From Parapusillimonas sp013416435 (GTDB lineage: Bacteria; Pseudomonadota; Gammaproteobacteria; Burkholderiales; Burkholderiaceae_B), in assembly GCF_052180245.1 (NCBI RefSeq), contig NZ_CP197474.1:3720001-3784000 (forward strand): a stretch of 64,000 nt of DNA, written 5' to 3'. The position numbers and the translations under genes are program-made. Under the pieces are notes generated by a model, which was not told the origin of the DNA, did no database searches, and saw only the letters and a list, made by a program, of their open reading frames with translations. Every line of letters starts with the position of its first letter. Positions within the stretch are counted from its first letter, which is position 1. Shown here one piece after another: positions 1 through 7,597 of the stretch.

Positions 1-359
1 GCCGCCGAGGCGAATGCAGCCAGCAGCCGCTTGCCGGACCCTACGTCCTTCGTGATGTCTTCGAGCAGCCCCGCAACGAACACCGGCATGGCCGCCACGA
101 ACAAGACGGGCCACAGCCAGGTGAGCGTCATGTTGCTGGGGCCGAGCACCAGCAGCCCGGCCAGGCTGCCGGCGACCACGGCCAGCCCCCCGACGCGCGG
201 CGCGGCGCGCGAGTGCATCGCCTGCGGCTTGTGCATGTCGGAATCGCCTGTAAAGACGCCGTGCCAGCGTTCGGACGCCACGATCAGGCCCCCGACCATG
301 AACGCGACAATACAGATATAAAACCAGGTGAACGATTCCCAGAGCTTGAGAGAAATCAC
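1..359 (-). CDS. Polyprenyl-phosphate sugar-1-phosphate transferase, WecA/MraY family (5' part only)
   Basis: The gene runs off the left edge, so only about 119 N-terminal residues are visible. They are hydrophobic and membrane-spanning. Visible family motifs are HSRAAPRVGG (about residues 49-58) and GLLEDITKDVG (about 97-107), corresponding to the H-x-R-GG and acidic D-D loops of WecA/WbpL/MraY enzymes. These enzymes load a sugar-1-phosphate onto undecaprenyl phosphate at the inner membrane to start O-antigen, capsule or enterobacterial-common-antigen synthesis. The start is GTG at 359: the same frame has a TAA a few codons upstream and no ATG in between. Substrate and exact subfamily cannot be told from this fragment. 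Confidence 0.75.
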   Translation of the reverse strand, partial: MISLKLWESFTWFYICIVAFMVGGLIVASERWHGVFTGDSDMHKPQAMHSRAAPRVGGLAVVAGSLAGLLVLGPSNMTLTWLWPVLFVAAMPVFVAGLLEDITKDVGSGKRLLAAFASA

Positions 360-507
360 GTAATCCCTATAGACGTTAAGGCATTGACATTATCGACCCT
401 ATTTGTAACAGAGCGCGTTCTGGTTGCGTAAAAAATGCAACAAGAAATGTAAGCATAAAAGCGCGTCTGGCGCCATGGGCTTTCGGCCCTAAGCGACTGA
501 AAAAGAT

Positions 508-540
508 AAAAAAAAGCCCGAGATCGTGAGATCTCGGGCT
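508..540 (-). terminator. Intrinsic terminator of the candidate small RNA
   Basis: An 11-bp perfect stem AGCCCGAGATC / GATCTCGGGCT (515-525 with 530-540) with a 4-nt loop is followed on the minus strand by a run of Ts (508-514). It would end the small RNA and any read-through from coq7. Confidence 0.85.
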
Positions 541-657
541 AAATCCACCAAAGGAGGAGGGTGGAGGAGACAACCTTGGCATGCCGGGCTACTAGAGCAT
601 TTGCTCGAGACCGCGTGACTGGGGTTTTCCCTTTGCAATCACGTTGCGACATCCGAT
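508..657 (-). ncRNA. Candidate small RNA with looped anti-Shine-Dalgarno motifs
   Basis: No convincing ORF fits here. A consensus-like promoter (664-692) and a strong intrinsic terminator (508-540) bracket about 150 nt on the minus strand. By eye the RNA folds into a stem CGUGAUUG/CAGUCACG enclosing a GGG-AAAA-CCC hairpin, then GAGC-AAAU-GCUC. It ends with a CCACC/GGUGG stem (545-549 with 560-564) presenting the loop CUCCUCCUUU (550-559). A second CUCCUCC-type stretch lies at about 565-572. Both are complementary to GGAGG ribosome binding sites. This is typical of trans-acting or toxic small RNAs that block translation starts. Family membership is inference; the Rfam 'Betaproteobacteria toxic small RNA' model is the first thing to compare. 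Confidence 0.6.
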
Positions 658-663
658 AACTAA

Positions 664-692
664 AGTATATAGCGGTTATTTGTGCATTGCAA
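664..692 (-). promoter_or_regulatory. Sigma-70 promoter of the candidate small RNA
   Basis: On the minus strand, TTGCAA (687-692) and TATACT (664-669) are separated by exactly 17 nt. This is close to the TTGACA/TATAAT consensus and predicts a start near position 657. The spacer contains TGCACAA. It is the best-looking housekeeping promoter I noticed in the gap downstream of coq7. Confidence 0.6.
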
Positions 693-822
693 GAAAAAAC
701 CGCTGTAAAGATGTAACTTTTTTAGTTTGTGGCCTTTTTGCAAAAAGTCGCTCACAAAAAAGTTTCACCGTAACTCAGAGTTTACCCTAGTTTCGATACG
801 CTTACAAGTCCGCATGCGCGGC

Positions 823-1566
823 CTAAAGACGATACGCAGTGACCGTCATGACCTTGGACATGAAACGCATGGCCAGCTTGACGGGCGCGGGCAAGACGTC
901 GGCGCCGTGCGTTTCGGCCGTGTTGCGATGTTCGATTTCATCGTCGCGCATCTGGACCACGATGCTGCGCGAACGCTCGTCTGTCTTTGGCAGATCGGTC
1001 AGGTGGCCGTCCAGGTGCTGCTCCACCTGCCTTTCGGTTTCCGCCATGAAGCCCAGGTTCTTGCCGGTCCCCGCCCGGCTTGCAGCCATTCCCAATGCGA
1101 ACGAGCCCGCATACCAGAGAGGATTGAGCAGGCTCGGTCCGCTGCGGAGTTCGTCAAGGCGTTGCCTGCACCATGCCAGATGGTCGACCTCCTCGGCGGC
1201 GGCGTCGTAGAGCACATCACGAATTGCTGCATCGCGACAAAACAGTGCCTGGCCTCGATACAAGGCTTGGGCGCATATCTCGCCCACATGGTTTACCCGC
1301 ATCAGTCCGGCGGCATGGCGCTGCTCTTCGGGGGTCAAGGCGGTTGCGTCGTCGTCCGGCCTGTACTTGCCTGCGGGATTGGGTCGGCTTGCATGCACGG
1401 AGCCGTCCAGCACCTGCACCGCCCGCCCGATTTCCGAGAGCAGTTTGTCGATGGGGGTCAGACCCCGTACGGGGTCAGACCCCATGCTGGCGGGGTCAGA
1501 CCCGTTGACGGTGGGGTCAGACCCCGTACGGGGTCTGACCCCTACACTACTTCCGACCATCTGCAT
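823..1566 (-). CDS. coq7: Coq7-type 2-polyprenyl-3-methyl-6-methoxy-1,4-benzoquinone hydroxylase
   Basis: Di-iron hydroxylase of ubiquinone synthesis, acting on demethoxyubiquinol at the membrane. Ferritin-like ligand motifs are clear: NHVGE (E96), EEVDH (E126, H129), ETERQVEQH and DDEIEH near the C-terminus. The conserved domain starts at TPIDKLLSE (about residue 37). The preceding 36 residues are encoded almost entirely by a cluster of palindromic repeats (1454-1542) read in frame as RPRTGSDP-like units. The ATG at 1566 is preferred because AAAAGGAAA lies just upstream; an ATG at 1482, inside the repeat cluster, is an alternative that would remove most of the extension. It follows the oxidase operon with a 20-nt overlap of the preceding gene. 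Confidence 0.9.
   Translation of the reverse strand: MQMVGSSVGVRPRTGSDPTVNGSDPASMGSDPVRGLTPIDKLLSEIGRAVQVLDGSVHASRPNPAGKYRPDDDATALTPEEQRHAAGLMRVNHVGEICAQALYRGQALFCRDAAIRDVLYDAAAEEVDHLAWCRQRLDELRSGPSLLNPLWYAGSFALGMAASRAGTGKNLGFMAETERQVEQHLDGHLTDLPKTDERSRSIVVQMRDDEIEHRNTAETHGADVLPAPVKLAMRFMSKVMTVTAYRL
1454..1542. repeat. Palindromic repeat cluster inside the coq7 N-terminal coding region
   Basis: About four arms of the window-wide GGGGTCAGACCCC palindrome family are packed in 89 bp. There is a complete palindrome at 1513-1542 and direct-oriented arms at 1454-1499. All are in frame with coq7 and contain no stop in that frame. This is the only copy found within a real gene. Confidence 0.9.
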
Positions 1567-2203
1567 GGGTATTTCCTTTTCCTGTATGGCCATCCGTCCC
1601 GGCAAAAAACGAACCCGGACGGCGGCGCTCAATCAAAAACCAGGCCACGGGCAGCAGGACCGCCCAGGCGACCAGCCCCCGGCCCGCCATTTCCTGGTCG
1701 CTCAGCAAATAGGCATTGCACAAGCGGACGGGATATTCCTGGTACAGCAGCCCCACGATCGCCGTCATCCATGAAAAGTTGCCCAGAAAAAACACGGCAA
1801 TGACGGCGTTCGCCCGTCGCAGGGAATCGGTCAACAGCATCCCGGCGGCAATGAGCACGGCATACTTGAACCCTATGGATCCCGCGGACAGCAACGCGTC
1901 GTCCAGAGACCGAGGGATCATCCAGTAGGCACCTATGAAGCTGAAGAGCAGCAAGCCCGGCAGGCCATGTTCATTATATTTGCCATACGCGGCAAATGCA
2001 GGCCCCGATCTCTTGTCTTTGCTCAAACCCATCGCGAATAAGCCCAGGGCCACCCATGCGCCCACGGCGATCAGCATGGGGATGTGCACAAGCATATGCA
2101 AGGTCATGGTTCGGGTCAGGACGCCGTCCAGCGCCCATGCCGTTGCAAGCAGCAGTGCGGCGGCAATGAGGTAAAACCGGCCAACGCGGTTCGGGCCGCT
2201 CAT
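1547..2203 (-). CDS. Integral membrane protein of the terminal oxidase operon (CtaG-like?)
   Basis: A 218-residue protein with about six hydrophobic segments and a basic C-terminus (IERRRP). It carries LHMLVHIPML near residue 35, a His-containing helix that recalls the caa3_CtaG type of cytochrome oxidase assembly proteins, but similarity by eye is weak. The ATG at 2203 overlaps the SCO stop codon (ATGA), so it is probably translationally coupled and part of the oxidase operon. A role in copper delivery or oxidase assembly is inferred from context only. Confidence 0.6.
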   Translation of the reverse strand: MSGPNRVGRFYLIAAALLLATAWALDGVLTRTMTLHMLVHIPMLIAVGAWVALGLFAMGLSKDKRSGPAFAAYGKYNEHGLPGLLLFSFIGAYWMIPRSLDDALLSAGSIGFKYAVLIAAGMLLTDSLRRANAVIAVFFLGNFSWMTAIVGLLYQEYPVRLCNAYLLSDQEMAGRGLVAWAVLLPVAWFLIERRRPGSFFAGTDGHTGKGNTHADGRK

Positions 2204-2820
2204 GCCGGCCCCCGTCCCGACCGCTGCAGGTAGTCCAGAAGCAGTTCCGTCTCTTCCAGGTCGACAATGCGCTCTAGACGGCCGTCCGCCGAAGCAAGGT
2301 GATACGCGGCGTTATGTTCATACTGGCCGTAGGGTGCCGGAATCACCACGATACCGAAGGCACTCAGCAAGGCCCTCAATTGAGCGGCGTCCGGTGCCAT
2401 CGCAAAGGTCCAGATGTCTGCGTCCGCATGCATGCCGCGCGCGTAGCGATCCAGGCGATCCGGCGTGTCCGCCGGATCAAAGCTGATGCTCAGCAGCCGT
2501 ACCCGGTCTGCAAGGCCCAGCCGCCGGATGTCTGACTGCAGGCGCTGGTACTCCGTGCCCATGGCCAGGCACAGCGATACACAACGCGTATAAATGAAGT
2601 TCACGACGGCAATGCGCCCGTCCTGGCGTAAACGTTCCAATAGCCCCCCGCTTACGCCTCGCTCGTCCAAGAGCACTGCATCCGGCAATGCCCGGGCCGC
2701 GTGCGCGATGTCCGCCCGCCGGGCCGCCTCACTGGTCAGCACGGTAAACCCGTCGGTCTTTGCCGAGATTGCTCCCAACCCCAGGCAGCAGGCCAGCAAT
2801 GCCGCGAGCAAGGTCCTCAT
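2200..2820 (-). CDS. SCO1/SenC-family copper chaperone
   Basis: 206 residues with an N-terminal hydrophobic signal or anchor (LLAALLACCLGLG) and a thioredoxin-like fold. The copper site is C80-V-S-L-C84, with a distal His at 169 or 174 (YEHNAAYHL). The family usually has CxxxCP; here the Pro is Leu, but both Cys and a His are present. SCO proteins carry copper to the binuclear centre of haem-copper oxidases in the periplasm. It lies 6 nt after the cytochrome c gene and overlaps the next gene, which fits service to the oxidase encoded upstream. Confidence 0.88.
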   Translation of the reverse strand: MRTLLAALLACCLGLGAISAKTDGFTVLTSEAARRADIAHAARALPDAVLLDERGVSGGLLERLRQDGRIAVVNFIYTRCVSLCLAMGTEYQRLQSDIRRLGLADRVRLLSISFDPADTPDRLDRYARGMHADADIWTFAMAPDAAQLRALLSAFGIVVIPAPYGQYEHNAAYHLASADGRLERIVDLEETELLLDYLQRSGRGPA

Positions 2821-2826
2821 GACGGC

Positions 2827-3417
2827 TCACCGCAAGCCGGCAAGCTCTGCATCGCCATTCCAGGGGGCGCTCCTGTCCAGGCTTGCCTGTCTCGCGGTGG
2901 CCACGTCCCTTGCCGCCACTTCGCCGGCGGCATTGCCGAAGCTGCTCCGGATATGCGTCAGCAGCGCGGCGATTTCCTCGTCATTCAGCTTGTCCTTGAA
3001 TGTCGGCATCTGTCCGTTGTACTGCGTCCCGCCGACCGTCAGGGGGCCCGTCACGCCATGCAGCACGATCTGTATGCCCACGTCCGGCTGCCCCGCCAGC
3101 CATTCCGAGCCGGAAAGCGGAGGGAATACACCCGGCAATCCTTTGCCCGTAGCCTGGTGGCATGCCAGGCAATGCGTCGCATACAGCTGTGCGCCATCCG
3201 CCAGCGCTGCGCCGCGTTGGCTCTGAAAATCGGCTGCGCTGCGCCAGTCGCCGTACGAGGCGGGGTGCGCCTGATATGTATAGCCGATATAGCCCACGGC
3301 CCATAGAAAAACCGCGGCCACGATCAGGACCACGATCAACGGTATCGGCCTGCTGCCCTCATAGGGCTCGGGCATCTCGCGCGACTGGGCCTGAATTTTC
3401 CTTTTCAAACGATCCAT
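2827..3417 (-). CDS. Membrane-anchored monohaem cytochrome c of the oxidase operon
   Basis: 196 residues: a polar N-terminus, one transmembrane helix (about 25-46) and a periplasmic class I cytochrome c domain with haem motif C83-L-A-C-H87. A candidate axial Met sits in NGQMPTF. In position it takes the place of CcoP, but it has a single haem motif rather than two. The start is the ATG at 3417; the open frame extends upstream but that part overlaps ccoO in another frame and is not protein-like. It is 49 nt downstream of ccoO. Confidence 0.85.
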   Translation of the reverse strand: MDRLKRKIQAQSREMPEPYEGSRPIPLIVVLIVAAVFLWAVGYIGYTYQAHPASYGDWRSAADFQSQRGAALADGAQLYATHCLACHQATGKGLPGVFPPLSGSEWLAGQPDVGIQIVLHGVTGPLTVGGTQYNGQMPTFKDKLNDEEIAALLTHIRSSFGNAAGEVAARDVATARQASLDRSAPWNGDAELAGLR

Positions 3418-3466
3418 TATCCTGTTCTCCGACGACCTCGTTCCATCCGGCCGCTCCGCCAACCCG

Positions 3467-4060
3467 CTATTTGCCCGGCTCGGGCAGCGGCTTGACCGGA
3501 TAGCTGCGGTCAAGAGCCAGCAGATAGGCGACGAGGTCCAGCGCTTCCGGGCGTGCCACCACCACTTGGCCCAAAGGCGCATACGCGGGCGGCAGATTCA
3601 CCACCCGGTCACCCGCCTCGGCCCTGTCCTTGGTTTCGAAGAGATAGGGATAAGACGGCATGATGCTGCTCGGGGTGTAGGCGCGGGGCTGATACAGGTG
3701 TCCCAGGTTCCAGTCCACGCTCGGCTGGCGCGCGCCAATATTCAGAAGATCGGGACCGGTGCGCATGGTGCCCAGCAGATGCGGCCGGTCGTAGAAATAG
3801 TCGCCGGCGACCGGCGCCCTGCCCCAGCCTCTCTGGAAGTCGGGCGCCTGTGCCTTGGCACGGGGCTGCTGCGTATGGCAGTACACGCAGCCATTCTCGA
3901 TATATTGCCGGCGGCCGCGCAATTCCGCCGAGGTGTAGGGCTTCAGCCCGGGCGACGGCTGGACTTCCGACAGTTGCACATAGGGCACGATCACCAGGGT
4001 CGCCGTTGCCAGCGCCAGGGTGACCATCGCGCCCCCCAGCAATTTGTATTCGTTTTCCAT
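3467..4060 (-). CDS. ccoO: cbb3-type cytochrome oxidase subunit II, cytochrome c
   Basis: 197 residues, beginning MENEYKLLGG, with one N-terminal membrane anchor (about 9-28) and a haem c motif C58-V-Y-C-H62. The segment MPSYPYLF supplies the probable axial Met, as in CcoO. It passes electrons from the periplasmic side to the catalytic subunit. The ATG at 4060 is 2 nt after the ccoN stop, so the two are tightly coupled. The same frame is open much further upstream, but that stretch is antisense or out-of-frame to ccoN. Confidence 0.92.
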   Translation of the reverse strand: MENEYKLLGGAMVTLALATATLVIVPYVQLSEVQPSPGLKPYTSAELRGRRQYIENGCVYCHTQQPRAKAQAPDFQRGWGRAPVAGDYFYDRPHLLGTMRTGPDLLNIGARQPSVDWNLGHLYQPRAYTPSSIMPSYPYLFETKDRAEAGDRVVNLPPAYAPLGQVVVARPEALDLVAYLLALDRSYPVKPLPEPGK

Positions 4061-4062
4061 GC

Positions 4063-5754
4063 TCAGCCCCCCACCGCAGCGTCCGCCGCCACGGAAACGC
4101 CGGCGGCCGGAAAGGGGTCGGCCTGTTTGCGAAAGAGCGCCGGACCCACGCGCTTGTGCCCATATCGCAGCGCCATGGCGCCGAAATGAAAAGCAAACAC
4201 CAAGTGACCCAGCGTCATGAGGCCGCCTCCGATGCTGCGCGCCTTCAGGTACGGAATCGTGACGCCGACGGACTCCATGAAGCTTCGGCTCGCATCGAGC
4301 ATGGCCACGCCCTGCAGCCATCCGCCGATGGACAGGCCGACGAAGTAGACGCCGAAGCCCAGCACCACCAGCCAGAAATGCAAGGCGATGAGACGCGGGT
4401 AAGGCCATTCCCATGCCATGACGCGCGGCATGACGAAGTAGATGGCGCCGAACATCACCAAAGAAAAGAATCCATACAGGCCCAGGTGGGCGTGCGCCAC
4501 CGTGAAATGCGTGAAGTGCGTGATGGTGTTGATGCTGCGCAGCGCCTCGAAGGAGCCCTGTACCGAACTGAGCGTGTACATCATGCCGCCTAGCACGATG
4601 AACCGCAGCGTAGGCGAATACAGCAATGTCTTGAAGTGGCCGCGCATCGTCAGGTGCTGGTTGACCGAGAAAGCCAGGACCGGCACGATCATCATCATGC
4701 TCTGGACGATGGACAGCGTAATCAGCCAGCCCGGCACCGGCCCGCCCACCAGATGATGGCCCCCGACCTGGCCGTAGAAGAACGCCAGTGCCCAGAAGCC
4801 AAGCAACGACAGGTTGTACGACTGTATGGGCCGGCCGATGATCTTGGGCAGGAAGTAATACACCGAGGCCAGCGCGATGGGAGTATAGAAAAGCCCCAGT
4901 ACGTTGTGGCCGAACCACCAGTTCATGGTGGCCTGCTCCACCCCGAAATGCACGCCCGGCAGGTTGCCCACCAGGAACAGGATGGGGAACCAGAACAGGG
5001 CCGCACCCATGTACCAGATGGACACGTACAGATGCTCGGTCTTCCTGTTTTGCAGGGTGAAGACCAGGGGCAGGCCAATGAGCGCCCCGCCGATCACGAA
5101 CAGGATGTCGATCTGCCAGGGTATCTCCAGCCATTCCAGCCCGTCGCTGAAGCCTGCCGCCACGCTGCCCAGGCCGGCGATCAGGGCGGCGTTCCACAGC
5201 ATGGCTCCCAGCAGCGCGAATCGGCCGCCGATAAGCTCCGTCTTCAGCAGGCGGGGCAGCGTCCAGTGTGCGATGCCGAACGCCGCCATGGGTGCCCAGC
5301 CATAGGCCACCATGTTCAGGTGCAGGGTCCGGATGCGTCCGAAAGTCAGCCAGGCATGCGCGGTGAGGAAGTCGGGCTGATGCAGCTTGATCGAACTGAT
5401 CAATCCGGCCGCGGACGCCAGGATCAGCCATGCGACGGCGCAGGAAAGAAAGACGAAGGCCACGTAGGCGGTGGAGCGATCCGCCCGGATGCGCTCCGCC
5501 AGCTCGCGTGCCTGTGTCGCGGCGTCCACCGGCGCAGGCGCATCATGCGCTTGGACGACGGCGTTCTGCAAGGCCTGGTGCTGGGCCGGCGTTGCAGCGG
5601 GCTCTTCGACCTTGCCGATCTCTCCTTCGGAAAATATGACCTTGGCGGCCGCCGGATCGGCATCGAACAAATGCCGGCGCAGGGACCAGATGAAAACAAA
5701 CAGGCCGGTGACGGACAGAACGAAAGTCAACAGCAATATGGAGATGGTGCTCAT
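4063..5754 (-). CDS. ccoN: cbb3-type cytochrome c oxidase subunit I with CcoS-like N-terminus
   Basis: 563 residues. Metal ligands are visible: low-spin haem His145 (LHLNMVAYGW), CuB His283 (WWFGHNVLG) and His333/His334 (GGHHLVGG), haem His421/His423 (VAHAHLG), and the Tyr of MYTLSS (Y393) expected for the cbb3 cross-link. Residues 1-45 form a separate helix followed by WSLRRHLFDAD. This resembles the small assembly protein CcoS and is joined to CcoN by an acidic/Gln linker (about 45-92). ATG 5754 is chosen over ATG 5814 because the latter abuts an inverted repeat (5817-5833) and adds 20 residues without clear homology. First gene of the oxidase operon. Confidence 0.9.
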   Translation of the reverse strand: MSTISILLLTFVLSVTGLFVFIWSLRRHLFDADPAAAKVIFSEGEIGKVEEPAATPAQHQALQNAVVQAHDAPAPVDAATQARELAERIRADRSTAYVAFVFLSCAVAWLILASAAGLISSIKLHQPDFLTAHAWLTFGRIRTLHLNMVAYGWAPMAAFGIAHWTLPRLLKTELIGGRFALLGAMLWNAALIAGLGSVAAGFSDGLEWLEIPWQIDILFVIGGALIGLPLVFTLQNRKTEHLYVSIWYMGAALFWFPILFLVGNLPGVHFGVEQATMNWWFGHNVLGLFYTPIALASVYYFLPKIIGRPIQSYNLSLLGFWALAFFYGQVGGHHLVGGPVPGWLITLSIVQSMMMIVPVLAFSVNQHLTMRGHFKTLLYSPTLRFIVLGGMMYTLSSVQGSFEALRSINTITHFTHFTVAHAHLGLYGFFSLVMFGAIYFVMPRVMAWEWPYPRLIALHFWLVVLGFGVYFVGLSIGGWLQGVAMLDASRSFMESVGVTIPYLKARSIGGGLMTLGHLVFAFHFGAMALRYGHKRVGPALFRKQADPFPAAGVSVAADAAVGG

Positions 5755-5816
5755 GCGGGTGTATCTCTTGGATGCGGATACCGCCTCCCGCTGGAACGTT
5801 TCATTCCAGCGCATTT

Positions 5817-5833
5817 ATATCGTAAGGCGATAT
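5817..5833. promoter_or_regulatory. Inverted repeat upstream of the ccoN operon
   Basis: ATATCG-N5-CGATAT, a perfect 6-bp inverted repeat 63 bp upstream of the chosen ccoN start, in the gap to the divergent OsmC gene. It does not match the TTGAT-N4-ATCAA FNR/ANR consensus. A regulator site is inferred from position and symmetry only. Confidence 0.4.
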
Positions 5834-5973
5834 TCAAGCGGAATGATACCGGAGCGATCGGACGCGAGGCCCCATGACCCTACGCCGGATGCAGGTATGC
5901 GGCGAATTGCGCAAAGGCCGCGGATGCGTCAACATTCAGTCTGTACTTTTGTCGATACACATCAGGAACAAGC

Positions 5974-6396
5974 ATGGAATGCACGATAGACTGGGGCGGC
6001 CCCGACGGCATGCTTTTCGTTGCCCGTACGGGCAGCGGCCACGTAACCGCCATGGACGGCGCACCCGACGGCGGCGGCCACAATCTTGCGCCGCGCCCCA
6101 TGGAAATGCTGCTGGCCGGAACGGGCGGCTGTGCCGCCTACGACGTCGTATTGATCCTCAAGCGCGGCCGCCAGGCGGTGACGGACTGCCGGGTAACGCT
6201 GACCGCCGAACGGGCCGACACCGATCCCAAGGTGTTCACCAAGATCCACTTCGCCTTCATTGTCAGCGGCAAGGGCTTGTCACCGGCCGCCGTTGAACGA
6301 GCCGTAAAGATGTCGCACGATAAATACTGCTCCGCCTCGGCCATGCTGGCCAAAACCGCCGAAATCACGCATTCGATCGAGATCCTGGAAGCCTGA
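5974..6396 (+). CDS. OsmC/YhfA-family protein
   Basis: 140 residues with the OsmC fold layout. APRPMEMLLAGTGGCAAYDV contains the first conserved Cys (about residue 52), and KYCSASAML (about 114-122) holds the second. Members reduce organic peroxides or have unknown thiol-linked roles. The YhfA-like branch is suggested by the length and the PMEMLLAGTGGC motif. The gene is divergent from ccoN and followed by repeats and then thyA. No clear ribosome binding site precedes the ATG (AGGAACAAGC, only a partial match). Confidence 0.85.
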   Translation: MECTIDWGGPDGMLFVARTGSGHVTAMDGAPDGGGHNLAPRPMEMLLAGTGGCAAYDVVLILKRGRQAVTDCRVTLTAERADTDPKVFTKIHFAFIVSGKGLSPAAVERAVKMSHDKYCSASAMLAKTAEITHSIEILEA

Positions 6397-6414
6397 TCCA
6401 GCGCTTGGGGTTCA

Positions 6415-6538
6415 GGGGTCAGACCCCGTACGGGGTCTGACCCCATTATCCGCCGAGTCGCGGGGTCAGACCTTGGATAGGGTCTGACCCCATTCCAAGC
6501 AAGCCGCGGGGTCAGACTCCATTCGGGGCCTGCCCCCC
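6415..6538. repeat. Three palindromic repeats between the OsmC gene and thyA
   Basis: A perfect copy at 6415-6444, an imperfect copy at 6462-6491 (TTGGATA at the centre) and a decayed copy at 6508-6538. They are separated by about 17 bp. The decay gradient runs towards thyA. Confidence 0.92.
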
Positions 6539-6584
6539 TTCCTGGCTATACTGAAACCTTGAGTCAAGGCAAAAAGCACAGCAT

Positions 6585-7565
6585 ATGAAGCAATATCTCG
6601 ACTTGGTCCAGAACATTTTCGACAACGGCTCCTGGCAGGACAACCGTACCGGCGTGCGCACGCGCAGCATTCCCGGGGCGATGATGCGGTTCGACCTGCA
6701 GGAAGGCTTTCCTGCCGTCACGACCAAGAAGCTCGCCTTCAAGTCCGCCATCGGCGAACTTGTGGGATTTCTACGGGCCTATCGGAATGCAGCCGAGTTC
6801 ACTGCGCTAGGCTGCAAGGTCTGGAATCAGAACGCCAACGAAAACCGTCAATGGCTGGCCAATCCCTACCGGCTCGAAGAAGGCGACCTGGGCCCCGTAT
6901 ACGGCATCCAATGGCGCGAATGGCCTGCCTACAAGCTCATCGATACCAGGCTTCCCCATAGCGCCGCCCAGATCGATGACGCACTGTCTCGCGGCTATAC
7001 CCAAATAGGCCTCGTCGACGATGGCGGCGCCACCAGCGCGCTGCTGTACAAAGCCGTCGACCAGTTGCGTGCCTGCCTGGACACCATCATGAAGGACCCT
7101 GGCAGCCGGCGCATACTTTTCCATGGCTGGAACTGGGCCCAGCTCGAGGAAATGGCCCTGCCTCCATGCCATCTGCTTTATCAGTTCCTGGTCAACATCG
7201 AAAAAAGGGAAATTTCCCTCTGCTTGTACATACGCAGCAACGACGTCGGCCTGGGCACGCCCTTCAACCTGACTGAGGGCGCCGCGCTACTGCACCTCGT
7301 CGGGCGCCTCACCGGCTACCGGCCGCGCTGGTTCACGTATTTCATCGGCGATGCGCACATCTACGAAAACCACGTGGACATGCTGCGCGAGCAACTGACA
7401 CGCGAACCGTTCCCCGCGCCGCGACTGGTGCTGTCCGACCGGATTCCGGACTATGCCGAAACGGGCAAGTACGAGCCCGAATGGCTGGAAAAAATCGAAC
7501 CCGGCGACTTCTCGCTCGAAGGCTATCAACATCACGCGCCCTTGACCGCCCCCATGGCGGTTTGA
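6585..7565 (+). CDS. thyA: Thymidylate synthase
   Basis: 326 residues. It methylates dUMP to dTMP with methylene-tetrahydrofolate. The catalytic Cys195 lies in ALPPCHLLYQF; the phosphate-binding Arg pair is in DPGSRRIL; the substrate-binding RSNDVGLGTPFN and HIYENHV segments follow. It is longer than the 264-residue E. coli enzyme because of an internal segment (about 90-165), like other long ThyA forms. It is followed after 32 nt by folA, which recycles the dihydrofolate produced. Confidence 0.97.
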   Translation: MKQYLDLVQNIFDNGSWQDNRTGVRTRSIPGAMMRFDLQEGFPAVTTKKLAFKSAIGELVGFLRAYRNAAEFTALGCKVWNQNANENRQWLANPYRLEEGDLGPVYGIQWREWPAYKLIDTRLPHSAAQIDDALSRGYTQIGLVDDGGATSALLYKAVDQLRACLDTIMKDPGSRRILFHGWNWAQLEEMALPPCHLLYQFLVNIEKREISLCLYIRSNDVGLGTPFNLTEGAALLHLVGRLTGYRPRWFTYFIGDAHIYENHVDMLREQLTREPFPAPRLVLSDRIPDYAETGKYEPEWLEKIEPGDFSLEGYQHHAPLTAPMAV

Positions 7566-7597
7566 CCGCCCTGAATCGCCACACGGAACACAACCCC

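Noticed and set aside
376..582. 68-residue minus-strand ORF over the terminator hairpin
   Set aside because: It spans the intrinsic terminator and the anti-Shine-Dalgarno loop, has no ribosome binding site, and its sequence is compositionally odd; the RNA explanation fits better.
5817..5833. FNR/ANR box for the cbb3 operon
   Set aside because: The half-sites ATATCG/CGATAT with a 5-bp spacer do not match TTGAT-N4-ATCAA; kept only as a generic inverted repeat.
4636..5877. 413-residue open frame on the plus strand
   Set aside because: Antisense to ccoN; Gln/His/Arg-rich with no family motif, while ccoN has all haem ligands.
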